This document shows positions 54,535 to 63,860 of a stretch of 64,000 nt of DNA, piece after piece. This stretch comes from SAR324 cluster bacterium (lineage in GTDB: Bacteria > SAR324 > XYD2-FULL-50-16): positions 124,001 to 188,000 of the forward strand of contig JANQGX010000088.1 in the NCBI GenBank assembly GCA_028282885.1. The letters are read 5' to 3'. A program made the position numbers and the translations under genes. Below the pieces are notes generated by a model. The model was not told the DNA's origin. It saw only the letters and a list, made by a program, of their open reading frames with translations, and did no database searches. How positions within the stretch are numbered: the first letter of the stretch is position 1; each line of letters begins with the position of its first letter.

Positions 54535-55236
54535 ATGCATTTGAACAGGCTTGTTATCAACAGGGACCGATTCCCAACCTTAAAGAAGTATCCATTCAAC
54601 CTTCCTGTTTTCCAAAAATCACTGGATCTGCCTCTGACGGAAGCAGTAACGGTTTTCACCGGCGAAAACGGAACCGGAAAATCGACATTGCTTAAAGCCC
54701 TGTGCCAGAGGTGCAATATCCATATCTGGGAAGGTCTGCAAAAACCCCGCTACGAATACAATCCTTACGAAAACATGCTTCAGGAATCCCTGGATATCAA
54801 CTGGGTTAATGGTTCCGTCCCCGGATCCTTCTTTTCGCCGGAGCTGTTTCGCAATTTTTCCCAGTTAATAGATGAATGGGCGATCAGCAATCCCGGACTG
54901 TTGAAATATTACGGTGGAGAATCCCTGGTGACGCAATCTCATGGGCAGGCCTGCATGGCCTATTTCCGAGCCCGCTATCAGATCAAAGGTCTCCATTTTC
55001 TTGACGAACCGGAAGCCGCACTCTCCCCGAAAACACAGTTGGAACTGCTCAAGGTGATCACCGAAATGAGTGCGAAAGGTGACGCGCAATTCATTATCTC
55101 AACCCATTCCCCGATTCTGATGTCTTGCCAACAGGCGCAGCTATACAGTTTCAATGCAAACGAAATCCGTGAGATCGATTACCGGAGTACAGAGCATTAT
55201 AAAGTCTATAGTGAGTTCTTTCGATCCAAAAGCTGA
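54535..55236 (+). CDS. AAA family ATPase of ABC/SMC-like type
   Basis: 233 residues. Walker A FTGENGTGKSTLLKAL (about 41-56), an ABC-like signature region TQSHGQACMAYF (about 137-148), Walker B IKGLHFLDEPEAALSP (about 157-172) and H-loop IISTHSPILM. There is no membrane domain. It resembles single-gene AAA_21-type ATPases with unknown substrates. GGAGCAAG site before ATG. Confidence 0.82.
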   Translation: MHLNRLVINRDRFPTLKKYPFNLPVFQKSLDLPLTEAVTVFTGENGTGKSTLLKALCQRCNIHIWEGLQKPRYEYNPYENMLQESLDINWVNGSVPGSFFSPELFRNFSQLIDEWAISNPGLLKYYGGESLVTQSHGQACMAYFRARYQIKGLHFLDEPEAALSPKTQLELLKVITEMSAKGDAQFIISTHSPILMSCQQAQLYSFNANEIREIDYRSTEHYKVYSEFFRSKS

Positions 55237-55619
55237 ACGTTCTCGCCAGGAGATTAACTCCTCGTCAGTGCAATCCGGAGGGTGAATATCCGGGAGCCGA
55301 CCGGCTAACCGCTATCGATCCGGATTTCACCCGGATGAAGAGAATGGTGGAACGGAAAATACCGGCAGGCCGATCTTGGATGAAATCATCCTTTTGAGTG
55401 GGAAGCTGACAACCTAAAGGGGAAAGAGGGAGGGTTCCCGAGAACTCATCGGCCGCCCCGAGAAAAAGAGAAAACCGATGAGTTCAAAGCACTTTAAAAA
55501 GGAGAATGAGATTAATGCCAAGTTTTAAGCATATGCTCATAAGTTTTATATCCAGACGATCTCCGTTTTGTCAAGCAAACTTTTTAAATTGAATGACCTT
55601 GTTTCGATCCGGGGCGGGA
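55237..55619. other. Intergenic stretch with one 11-bp inverted repeat
   Basis: About 380 bases between convergent genes. GAACTCATCGG (55442-55452) pairs perfectly with 55475-55485 around a 22-base loop, possibly a bidirectional terminator although no T-run follows. No gene seen. Confidence 0.5.
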
Positions 55620-56312
55620 TTAGTTACCGTTTGGACTGAGGATCTCTCTCGATTGCTCAAAATAATCAAAAATATAGAGCATCGTCGGCAGCTTGTACAG
55701 TTCCTTCTTTAATTCTAAAAAATCACCGCGGCCGATATGATGAATTCGAATATGAACATTGCGGAATCCAACCGGGGCTTTCTCATAGGAGATAAGAATA
55801 CTGACAATCTGGCCTTTGAAAGATCGAATGACGTCGGTCACTTTTTTAACCGCACCAGGGGTGTCTTCCACCTGGACCCCAAGATCAATTCCCCGTTTAC
55901 CCATTCCGGTCAGGGAGATCAAGGCCTTGAAAATATCGCTTTTGGTAATTATTCCAATGATCTTGCTGTTCTCATCAATAACAGGTGTGGCCAGAATTCT
56001 ATTCTTCAGCAAAACCTCTGCAACCTCATCAATTGTACTGATAGGTGAAACTGTAATCACCGACTTGGACATGATCTCCTTGGCCTGAACGTCCTCCACC
56101 ATGGTATTCAGTTCATACCGTTCCAGGGATGGCAGTTCGGAAACTGAAGCTCTCTGAATATCGCCCCTGGTGATCATTCCAATTAAAATTCCCTCCCGGG
56201 TTATAGGTACTGAGTGAATAGTGTTTTTTTCGAGTGTTTGTTTAACAATCTTTATTGGCTCGTTTTCATCAACCGAAATTACATTTTTGGTCATCCAACT
56301 TCTGACTAACAT
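55620..56312 (-). CDS. CBS-CBS-ACT domain protein (AcuB-like)
   Basis: 230 residues. CBS1 (VRSWMTKNVISVDENEPIKIV...GMITRGDIQRA, about 2-55), CBS2 (AKEIMSKSVITVSPISTIDEVA...GIITKSDIFKAL, about 77-132) and a C-terminal ACT-like domain (IDLGVQVEDTPGAVKKVTDVI, about 141-215). The layout matches AcuB-type proteins, common in Desulfobacterota, which probably sense adenylates and amino acids. AGGAGAATT precedes ATG. Function not established. Confidence 0.87.
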   Translation of the reverse strand: MLVRSWMTKNVISVDENEPIKIVKQTLEKNTIHSVPITREGILIGMITRGDIQRASVSELPSLERYELNTMVEDVQAKEIMSKSVITVSPISTIDEVAEVLLKNRILATPVIDENSKIIGIITKSDIFKALISLTGMGKRGIDLGVQVEDTPGAVKKVTDVIRSFKGQIVSILISYEKAPVGFRNVHIRIHHIGRGDFLELKKELYKLPTMLYIFDYFEQSREILSPNGN

Positions 56313-56694
56313 CCTTAATTCTCCTGATTAAGCGCTTAAACCGGTTCCTAATTGCTGTTGATTTATACCACCTGAGACGTCCTCCCCATTTCCCGTTCAG
56401 TTAATGTTGCTCACCATCATAACATGGAAATCAGGATTCGTTGAGGTGGTATTGCTCAAACCATGATCCAAATAAAAAATCTGCAATTTTATTCCTATTG
56501 CCTGGTCCGGATCAAGCTCCCTTTTTCCGCGGCTTACATCTTTGATTTCAATATCATGAAGATCGTCCCGGGCTGCTCAAATGAAACCGGACAGGAGAGG
56601 TATGCAGTGGTGGAAAATTTGATCCGAATCATCTACAGCATCAGGTGGTATATCAACGATTCCGTTGGACAGATCTGTTCAAGACCACGGCGAC
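56313..56694. other. Intergenic stretch with no recognised gene
   Basis: About 380 bases between the CBS-ACT gene and the end of the ArsA-like gene. A plus-strand open frame from 56463 has no ribosome-binding site and runs antisense into the ArsA-like gene, so it is not called. Confidence 0.5.
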
Positions 56695-57591
56695 TCAGAC
56701 AAAGTCAATCGGGTTATTATCAAGAAAGCGTTCCAGACATTCCAGACCGGTTAATTGGACCTCTGCACGGGGAATGAGGTTAATCGGAACCCCCGGGAAA
56801 GCGCCTTCGACTGCTGCGGAAGAAGATCCCTTTCGGGTTTTATTAAACAAGACCTGATGGATTTCGATATCGATGTCATTCAGGCGATCTAAAATTCTTT
56901 CCGATTCGGCAAGGGAGAGATTGTCAGGATTGAGCACCAGTTTGATTCTTGTCGCTTCGTGTTGTTCGAACAAACTTTTCAAATCTCCAAAATAGTTCAT
57001 CTGTTCTTCAATCTTGTTCAGAACCTTGTCTTTCTCCCGTTCTTTTTTGATGAGCTTGATTTTGGTAATCAGCCCCCTTTTTTCGATAATCTCCTTTCGA
57101 AGGCTGAGCAGTTTATCGGTCCAGACGAGGGAAAGAGAGGGAAGGCTGAAAAACTTCAGCGACAGTGCGGTAGGCGGCATATCGAAAATCAGGTGATCAT
57201 GGGCGGTAAAACCCTGACGGATCTTTTGAAAAGCCAGAATCAGCGCGTACTCTTCCAAACCCGGAGAATACTTGATCACATCAAAATACCTGTCCAGGTT
57301 AAACGAGGTCAGATAAGCGTATGAACGCTTCACCTGTCGATTGATGCCTTTCAGGTAGTTCTTGATCCACATCTCCTGATCAATCTCCATCACCGAGAGA
57401 TTGGGTATGGGATCGCTGGGCTTGTCGGATAATCCGATTCCGAAGATGTCAGACAGATTATGGGCCGGATCCATTGACGCCAAGGCCACCTTGTAACCTT
57501 TTCTGGCAAGGGTCATGGCATACAAAACGGAGGAGGTGGATTTTCCGACCCCCCCTTTCCCCATAAAAAACGTGTTGACGGGACCGGTCAT
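56695..57591 (-). CDS. ArsA/GET3-like anion-transporting ATPase family protein
   Basis: 298 residues. Deviant Walker A FMGKGGVGKSTSSVLYA (9-25) with the signature lysine, switch I SMDPAHNLSDIFG (about 39-51), switch II region FDMPPTALSLKFFSLP and LVLNPDNLSLAESERIL. It lacks the Cys residues arranged as in arsenite-activated ArsA. Family members include arsenite pump ATPases and tail-anchored protein insertion factors. It ends a three-gene operon with a small acidic protein and a membrane protein. Confidence 0.85.
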   Translation of the reverse strand: MTGPVNTFFMGKGGVGKSTSSVLYAMTLARKGYKVALASMDPAHNLSDIFGIGLSDKPSDPIPNLSVMEIDQEMWIKNYLKGINRQVKRSYAYLTSFNLDRYFDVIKYSPGLEEYALILAFQKIRQGFTAHDHLIFDMPPTALSLKFFSLPSLSLVWTDKLLSLRKEIIEKRGLITKIKLIKKEREKDKVLNKIEEQMNYFGDLKSLFEQHEATRIKLVLNPDNLSLAESERILDRLNDIDIEIHQVLFNKTRKGSSSAAVEGAFPGVPINLIPRAEVQLTGLECLERFLDNNPIDFV

Positions 57592-57593
57592 GA

Positions 57594-57887
57594 CTATCCT
57601 ATATCAAAGGCGGAAAACAGACGGGATAAGGGTTCATTGGCCGTATCAACTTTCTCCAGCATCAGGGTCAACTCATATTCCATATCCGGCATCAGATCCA
57701 GTGAAATTTGCATGGGTGGAGCAGGCAGGCCGATAAATGACCCCATCACCAGAACACCGAAAATGTGCTCCAACTCCTCCAGTTCCATTTCAATTGACTC
57801 GACCGCCTTGCCCCTGGCCACCTGGTCTGCGGTTCTCCACATCTCGATCAGCCAGTCTTTAAATCTTGTTATTAACTGCAATATCAT
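57594..57887 (-). CDS. Small hypothetical protein of the ArsA-like operon
   Basis: 97 residues: an amphipathic N-terminal helix, an acidic ESIEMELEELEHIFGVLVMGSFIGLPAPPMQISL core, and no clear transmembrane span. It sits two bases before the ArsA-like gene, so the two are very likely co-translated and may interact. No family recognised. Confidence 0.75.
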   Translation of the reverse strand: MILQLITRFKDWLIEMWRTADQVARGKAVESIEMELEELEHIFGVLVMGSFIGLPAPPMQISLDLMPDMEYELTLMLEKVDTANEPLSRLFSAFDIG

Positions 57888-57896
57888 GATTCTGAA

Positions 57897-58328
57897 TCAC
57901 TTTACCCTGAAAATCCGCTTTTCAAAGGATATTCTTCGTTGTGAGGGGTAGAAATAGTAGACCGCATATAGTCCAGCCAGAAAAGATCCTACCAGGTAAA
58001 ACTCGGGAAAGCTGTAGAAATAAGCCACCAGACTGAAGTAGGGTGTCAGCAGGGCGATACGAATCAGGTTTGTTTCAAATCGAATGAATTGCTCTTCAGC
58101 TACTGCGGTATTTTCCTTCTGCCGATGCGCAAATAGGGTTTTCATAAAAATCGGCGCTGCAACCGCCAAAACCAGTGAAAGAACAAAAACTGCAACAACG
58201 AAGATCTCTCCGGCGGACTGCTGCTCTATTCCAAACAGTTTTAACTCCCGATTCAGCCAGGTTATCAAAAAACCGATCAGGGCCGGAATCAAAAGACGAA
58301 AATATGTTTTTTTTAATTGTTCCCGCAT
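57897..58328 (-). CDS. Hypothetical membrane protein of the ArsA-like operon
   Basis: About 143 residues from ATG 58328. The frame is open up to 58469, but the extra residues look non-coding. Four hydrophobic helices are visible (LLIPALIGFLITWL, IFVVAVFVLSLVLAVAAPIF, IALLTPYFSLVAYFY, FYLVGSFLAGLYAVYYFY), with a basic C-terminus. It ends 9 bp before the 97-residue protein gene. It could be the membrane partner of the ArsA-like ATPase. No family recognised. Confidence 0.7.
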   Translation of the reverse strand: MREQLKKTYFRLLIPALIGFLITWLNRELKLFGIEQQSAGEIFVVAVFVLSLVLAVAAPIFMKTLFAHRQKENTAVAEEQFIRFETNLIRIALLTPYFSLVAYFYSFPEFYLVGSFLAGLYAVYYFYPSQRRISFEKRIFRVK

Positions 58329-58552
58329 AGACTGCTTCTGAGGTAATTCATGATCAACTGCATACCAGGCACCTCCAAGCCTCTGTCTACATGACGCAGG
58401 ATCCGGATAAAATCCGGAGATTGCCAGGGGGGAGATGTGTTTTAAATTTGAAAAGAACGGCGGAGACATTCCACCTGAACTTTACATATCGTTATAATCG
58501 ATCAAAAAGGCTGTAGATCTTGGCCTGCTTAGAGAATCCGGGTTACAAACAA

Positions 58553-58596
58553 AAAACCGCGAAATGCTGCTGTTTCAGCAACAGGTTCGCGGTTTT
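58553..58596 (-). terminator. Intrinsic terminator of cstA
   Basis: On the minus strand AAAACCGCGAA pairs with TTCGCGGTTTT (11 bp), an inner TGCTG-AAA-CAGCA stem extends the hairpin, and the right arm runs into TTTTTTG. It starts 11 bp after the cstA stop codon. Confidence 0.85.
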
Positions 58597-58607
58597 ACGG
58601 GGTATAA

Positions 58608-60341
58608 TCAGGCAGCTTCTTCAGCCGCGCCGACCCCACCCGATCCCAGAATTTTGATGAGACCTTCTATCACGATCCAAATAGCGATCAGGAGTATGAT
58701 TCCATTAATAACCTGAAGCAGCAGATTATTCTGGTTTCCGAAAGCTCCCTGGTTCATGACCAAAGCCCAGATGGTCATTACTGCCATGAATACCATGGGA
58801 ATGGCTGAAAACAGCCACCCTATACCACCTCTGGATTTGAGGTAGACCGATATAATCAACAGGGCCAGGGCCGCCAGGGTCTGGTTGGTGGCACCAAATA
58901 AAGGCCATAGCTTCAAAGCTCCGGCTCCACCGGCACCAGTAGCAAAAGCCAGCAATGCCGCCGTCGCAACTGCAACAAGGGTCGCAGTATATTTTCGGGT
59001 CAGGAAATTCAGCTTGAAATCATGACCCAGTTCCGAAATGACATATCTCTGGATACGGGTTGCCGTATCCAGAGTCGTTCCGGCGAAAGAGGCCACAAAT
59101 ACTCCCATAATCACGACGGCGATGTTCTTGGGAAGACCAATGGATGCGATCATATTGGCTGATCCATCCACGAATGCCGTGACTTTCGATCCCAAACCCG
59201 CTGCCGCAGCCCAGGAGGAGTAGTGAGTGCTCCAAGCGGCAACACCCGTGAGGGTATCGCCCGATTTGGTAACATATCCCATTCCGATACCGGCAGAAAC
59301 GGCAATGATCACCAGGGTAGCCAGGGTTCCCTCCATCAGCATGGAACCGTACCCCACAAAAAGGGAGTCTGACTCCGATCTCACCTGTTTGGCCGATGTT
59401 CCGGATGATACCAGGGAATGAAATCCCGAGATTGCTCCACAGGCAATGGTGATAAAAAGGAAAGGCCAGACTGGCGGCGCCCCCTTTGGCGCAGCTTGAA
59501 CAGCGGGTGCAACAATTTCCAGATTACCACTAAATGACGAAAAGAGTACCCCCAGTACCAATAGCCCCATGGCAATTACCAACTGGTGAGAGTTGATAAA
59601 ATCCCGTGGTTGCAGCAGGGTTGTGACTGGCAGAGTAGAGGCAATAAAGGCATAAACCAGCAGAATAATGGTCCAGACACCTGTTGGGGGAATACCGGCA
59701 ATCGTCGGCATTTTGATGGGGGCATACGCGCCGATAAAAACTGTAATGTACATCGCAACAACAGCAATGATGGACCAGGTCATGATATTCGCATTTCTCT
59801 TGTAGATCATATGACCGAGAATGAGAGCAATAACCACTTCCAGCCAGACCGGTAAAACTGCTGTCGGATAGATAGCAAATACCACAGCGATAACCAGGCC
59901 GAAGACAGCGATGACAATCCATAACTCGAGAAAAACAATGATAAAAAAGAGATTTCGTGTACGGCTGTTGACATACTTGGACGTATATTCCGCAATGGAT
60001 TTCCCCTGGTTTCTCATGGAGATTATCAAGGCACCAAAATCGTGTACGGCACCCATGATGATACTTCCCAGGAATACCCAGATCAGAGCCGGAACCCAAC
60101 CCCAGATAATGGCGATGGCAGGACCGACAATTGGCCCGGTACCGGCAATGGATGTAAAGTGATGACCAAATATAACCTCTTTTTTGGTCGGTACGTAATC
60201 GGTGCCGTCTTCCATCTCAACGGATGGAACACTCGCTTCACCGGACAGATTGAAAATCTTGTTGCCGATGTACTTCCCATACAGGTTGTACATAATTATA
60301 TACCCGGCAAACGCTAGCACCATTATAATCAAAGCACCCAT
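58608..60341 (-). CDS. cstA: Carbon starvation protein CstA (peptide/pyruvate transporter family)
   Basis: 577 residues with about 16 hydrophobic helices. Family blocks: YGKYIGNKIFNL, DYVPTKKEVIFGHHFTSIAGTGPIVGPAIAIIWGW (key words FGHHF and IAGTGPIVGPA), SIIMGAVHDFGALIISMRNQGKSIAEYT, and SFAGTTLDTATRIQRYVISEL. These are highly diagnostic. CstA-type proteins import pyruvate or peptides under carbon limitation. AAGGAGGAG precedes the start, and a strong terminator follows. No regulatory LytS/T pair is adjacent. Confidence 0.95.
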   Translation of the reverse strand: MGALIIMVLAFAGYIIMYNLYGKYIGNKIFNLSGEASVPSVEMEDGTDYVPTKKEVIFGHHFTSIAGTGPIVGPAIAIIWGWVPALIWVFLGSIIMGAVHDFGALIISMRNQGKSIAEYTSKYVNSRTRNLFFIIVFLELWIVIAVFGLVIAVVFAIYPTAVLPVWLEVVIALILGHMIYKRNANIMTWSIIAVVAMYITVFIGAYAPIKMPTIAGIPPTGVWTIILLVYAFIASTLPVTTLLQPRDFINSHQLVIAMGLLVLGVLFSSFSGNLEIVAPAVQAAPKGAPPVWPFLFITIACGAISGFHSLVSSGTSAKQVRSESDSLFVGYGSMLMEGTLATLVIIAVSAGIGMGYVTKSGDTLTGVAAWSTHYSSWAAAAGLGSKVTAFVDGSANMIASIGLPKNIAVVIMGVFVASFAGTTLDTATRIQRYVISELGHDFKLNFLTRKYTATLVAVATAALLAFATGAGGAGALKLWPLFGATNQTLAALALLIISVYLKSRGGIGWLFSAIPMVFMAVMTIWALVMNQGAFGNQNNLLLQVINGIILLIAIWIVIEGLIKILGSGGVGAAEEAA

Positions 60342-61150
60342 AGCTCCTCCTTATTCAGTTAAAAAGAAAAACGAACGTGCTGATGACGCAGTTTGACGAA
60401 TCAACTCCCGCTCGATATCTCACAACCGCAGGATTTGACTCAAGGTTGATTACTACAACCAGGCTTTCGATGGATTGTCGCTGCTTGAACCGCGACAGTG
60501 TGATGTATACTCCATCTGCACGCGCTATTCCTACAATATTGCCCTTAAAACCGCAAGCTCAAAAAGCATAATCTTTTCTCCGCTATCTCAATCCCTGAGC
60601 CAGATTCAGGCCTGTATGACCTATTATTTATGTGTTTATAAGAGTTTAACGCCCCCTAGACGCACAATTCAATTTTAGTGAACTCCTCCCTTTTTCTCCG
60701 GATAACTGGTCTCCGGTTTTCTTTTGGGATCTGCAGGGATATGATGATCCGCAGGCTTTTTAATCGTCTTGCTTAATCCGAAACTGAAGGGAAGGGGATT
60801 CTTAAACTTCACTGGGGGGATAAAACAGCAGCGCCCTTCGCAGGTGAGAAACGGGATTTTCGTTCGAACCGACCTTTGGTCCACACCGTTTTTGGTTTGC
60901 CTCTATTTGCCAGGTTGCTTGCCTGAAAAGCCGACGGAAACAGTTCGGGATTGGATTCTGTACTTGACCCGGAATCATCAGCAATAATAGCATAATGTTT
61001 TAACATACCGGATCTTGATAGCAGCTATAGCCTTACTTCACCCAAAAGGGCTTCGACAATTCGTAGCTAACCATCTGGAATATCGACCCTTCCGAATCAT
61101 CAAAAATCCGGATCTCGGAATTGTAACTGCGTTCTCAAAAGAGAGGAAAA
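60342..61150. other. Long divergent intergenic region between cstA and the DUF4438 gene
   Basis: About 800 bases. Several short open frames on both strands lack ribosome-binding sites and family resemblance, including a minus-strand one at 60675-60884 with a CEGRCC cysteine cluster. A minus-strand TTAAAC / TAATAG pair near 60620-60650 could be a cstA promoter with a long leader, but this is weak. No RNA gene recognised. Confidence 0.45.
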
Positions 61151-62056
61151 ATGCTGAAAACAAATAAAAATAAAATTGTAGAGTTCATTCTTCAGTGTCA
61201 GCCCGGCCAACCCAGAACCCGTGATACTTGGGGAGTGGATCTTAACGGTTCACCTTTCATCCTCCCGGCCATCGGGGGTATAACCGTCAATATCCAGGTC
61301 GGCGACTCGGCATTTGGTTGGGCAGGAGACCATATCGAACCCGGGGTGAGTTGCACTGCAGATACGCACAAACCCTTCGATCACCCTAATAATTCGTTGC
61401 AGATGTATGCTTGTGTCGGTAACAAGGCCAAGGTAACCTCCGGTGATGCCAAGGGTTCGATTGGATACGTGCTGGGATGTCACGGGGGATCCGAACATGT
61501 TATTATCGACTTTCCCAAAAAGGTCAAAGAGAAACTCATGTACGGTGACACCATAAAGATTTTCGCAAAGGGGCAGGGTCTTAAACTAACCGATTATCCT
61601 GATATAACCCTGTTCAACCTGGATCCCGATTTGCTGGCAAAAATGAGTGTCAAACCTTCGGGAAAGAAAAAGTTGAAAGTTCCGGTAACCACCATTGTAC
61701 CAGCCGTCTGCATGGGTTCTGGTGTTGGAGCAGCCCATGTTGCCAAGGGCGACTATGATATCATGACCAGCGATCCGGACACTGTCAAAGAGTATAAACT
61801 GGACCAGATACGTTTTGGCGATTTCGTGGCTTTAATGGACCATGACAATCGTTACGGCAGAGCGTACAAGAAGGGAGCTATCACTATCGGAACAATTGTC
61901 CATAGCGACTGTTTGCGAGCGGGACACGGTCCCGGTGTAACAACCGTTATGACCTGTGATACCTCTCTTATCGAGCCCGTTATCGATAAAAAGGCCAATA
62001 TTGCCAATCTCCTGAAGATAGGAACCGCAGCCAGAACGAGGGCTCGCAAGGTTTAA
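61151..62056 (+). CDS. DUF4438 domain-containing protein
   Basis: 301 residues with a GAGAGG site. Recognisable as DUF4438: the opening [36 protein letters not shown], then [21 protein letters not shown] and the C-terminal [27 protein letters not shown]. Many His, Asp and Cys residues are conserved, suggesting metal binding. No function is established that I know of. Single gene with its own terminator (62121-62145). Confidence 0.85.
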   Translation: MLKTNKNKIVEFILQCQPGQPRTRDTWGVDLNGSPFILPAIGGITVNIQVGDSAFGWAGDHIEPGVSCTADTHKPFDHPNNSLQMYACVGNKAKVTSGDAKGSIGYVLGCHGGSEHVIIDFPKKVKEKLMYGDTIKIFAKGQGLKLTDYPDITLFNLDPDLLAKMSVKPSGKKKLKVPVTTIVPAVCMGSGVGAAHVAKGDYDIMTSDPDTVKEYKLDQIRFGDFVALMDHDNRYGRAYKKGAITIGTIVHSDCLRAGHGPGVTTVMTCDTSLIEPVIDKKANIANLLKIGTAARTRARKV

Positions 62057-62120
62057 AGGGATAAGGTAGGTCCGGAAGAGTTTAACGAGGTTTTTCCATC
62101 ACCGGAAATGACTGCCGGTC

Positions 62121-62145
62121 AAAGGGATCACGGATCCCTTTGTTT
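62121..62145 (+). terminator. Intrinsic terminator of the DUF4438 gene
   Basis: AAAGGGATC, loop ACG, GATCCCTTT (9-bp stem), then GTTTTGTT. It lies 65 bp after the stop codon and between convergent genes, so it may also stop the opposite transcript. Confidence 0.75.
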
Positions 62146-62174
62146 TGTTATTGTCGAATTGTGTGACAACGCGG

Positions 62175-63860
62175 TCACCCTCGTTCTTCGGAGTAATAGA
62201 AGAACTTGACCGTTTCGATCCTGTCCACATCGGTATGGTAATCGGGTTCCGGTTCCCTGACCAGCTTTTCCATCTCCAGTCTGGCCTCTTCCAGATAAGA
62301 TCGCCTGATCTCTTCCAGGTTTTTTCGGTCGATTTCATTTCCGCCAAAATCGTCATCCAGGGAAAATGGGCGCTCCTCATCGGCGGAATCAATGTGTCTC
62401 CACTCCGCTGTAGACATGTTCAAGCGGTATTGTTGCAGAAAAAGGTGACCGTGCCCGGCCACAAATTCCACGCATTCAATCAGAAAATCCAGATCTTTTC
62501 TGTCAAACGTATAGTGAAGATTCACCCTGACCCAACCCGGTTTGACACCATTAAATCCCTCTGCGATGAGCTGCCTGTACACAGCCGACTGATCCTCGTC
62601 TATTCCCAACAGATAGTGACCGTAAGGACCGGCACAACTGCATCCGGCCCTGGATTGGACACCGAATAGATCATTGAGAAGCTTGGTTACGAATTTCGGA
62701 TGAAGATAGCGATCCTTATGCTTGATATTGAAGGAGATAATCGGGATACGGTATTCCGGGGGAAAACTTCCCACCAGCTCCACATTGTCGATCATCTCCA
62801 GTTTTTCCAGGAACTTTTTTGCATAACCGGCTTCAATCTGCTCTATCTGCTCAATGCCGGTTTTCTCCTTGAGATCCATAACCAAAGCTGTTTTTATTGT
62901 CTGTAAGATCGGCGGCGTTCCTGCTTTTTCCCTGGTCTCGATATCCTGGTAAAAATCATGAAAGCGATAACCCACATAATCTACAGTTCCGCCACCGGCT
63001 GCTGTGGGAGGGAGGTCCGTGCGATACAACTTTTCATTGAAAATCAGAATTCCTGAAGTTCCGGGCCCGCCCAGGAATTTATGGGGAGAAAAGAAAATCG
63101 CATCAAAATAGGATTTCTCATCCCTGTTCATGTCGATCCTGACATAGGGGGCAATGGCAGCGAAATCATAGAGAATAGGCGTGTTGTATTGATGACAAAT
63201 TTCCGCAACCTCATAAACACGGGTTAACAACCCGGTTATATTCGAACCGGCAGAGAATGATGCCAACTTGACACGATCCCGGTAGATCTCTGCGGAGAGC
63301 TTGCTTTCCAGATCCTTTAAATCCAACAAACCTTTTTCATCTAAACCGACCACCACAGTCTCAGCGAAGGATTCCCGCCACATCAGTTCGTTCGTGTGGT
63401 GCTCATAAGGACTGATGAAGATGACTGGCCTTTGCGACCAAACCTTTGCGACGAGGTCTTTTTCAGAACCCTTGGCGGCTTCCATGGCCTTTTGCAGCCT
63501 GTCTTTTGTGGCGGGAGGAAGATAGATTCCCAGGATCTGCTGCAGCTTAAGCAGTGCAGCCGTGGTCCCCGAACCGATTGAGATGATCTTGCCATGCTCC
63601 CCGGCGTTGACCAGGCTTTTGATTTTCTCTTCAGACTGGTGCAGGAGGGTGGTCATATACTTTCCGGTGTAATCATCTTCGGTATGGGTATTGGCGTAGG
63701 ACTTGAGTATATTCTGCAGTTTTTCTTCGATAAATCTCAATCCCCTCCCCGAAGCGGTGTAATCGGCGTAAAACAGATGTCTTTCCCCGTACGGAGTTTT
63801 AAATAGCAGGTTGTCACCGATGATTTGAGATCTGATATAATCCAAAGAATACTGACTCAT
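62175..63860 (-). CDS. Class V aminotransferase-fold PLP enzyme (cysteine desulfurase-like) with C-terminal extension
   Basis: 561 residues with a GGAGG site. The PLP lysine lies in FFSPHKFLGGPGTSG (near residue 260). Upstream are GSGTTAALLKLQ and SPYEHHTNELMWRES. SRAGCSCAGPYGH (near 405) places Cys residues where SufS/CsdA-type desulfurases carry the catalytic Cys. The enzyme is about 150 residues longer than SufS: there is an insertion after QQILGIYLPP (about 113-140) and an acidic C-terminal tail from about 460 onward. It could be a desulfurase, selenocysteine lyase or a related beta-lyase. No Suf/Isc partners adjacent. Confidence 0.82.
   Translation of the reverse strand: MSQYSLDYIRSQIIGDNLLFKTPYGERHLFYADYTASGRGLRFIEEKLQNILKSYANTHTEDDYTGKYMTTLLHQSEEKIKSLVNAGEHGKIISIGSGTTAALLKLQQILGIYLPPATKDRLQKAMEAAKGSEKDLVAKVWSQRPVIFISPYEHHTNELMWRESFAETVVVGLDEKGLLDLKDLESKLSAEIYRDRVKLASFSAGSNITGLLTRVYEVAEICHQYNTPILYDFAAIAPYVRIDMNRDEKSYFDAIFFSPHKFLGGPGTSGILIFNEKLYRTDLPPTAAGGGTVDYVGYRFHDFYQDIETREKAGTPPILQTIKTALVMDLKEKTGIEQIEQIEAGYAKKFLEKLEMIDNVELVGSFPPEYRIPIISFNIKHKDRYLHPKFVTKLLNDLFGVQSRAGCSCAGPYGHYLLGIDEDQSAVYRQLIAEGFNGVKPGWVRVNLHYTFDRKDLDFLIECVEFVAGHGHLFLQQYRLNMSTAEWRHIDSADEERPFSLDDDFGGNEIDRKNLEEIRRSYLEEARLEMEKLVREPEPDYHTDVDRIETVKFFYYSEERG

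Noticed and set aside
56463-56777. Plus-strand frame between the CBS-ACT gene and the ArsA-like gene
   Set aside because: No ribosome-binding site, and its 3' part is antisense to the ArsA-like gene.
59530-60099. A 189-codon Cys/His-rich minus-strand frame within cstA
   Set aside because: It is an alternative frame of cstA; the Cys/His richness comes from frame-shifted hydrophobic codons.
60675-60884. Minus-strand small frame with a CEGRCC cysteine cluster upstream of cstA
   Set aside because: It would need a GTG start without a ribosome-binding site and shows no family resemblance; adjacent frames look equally random.
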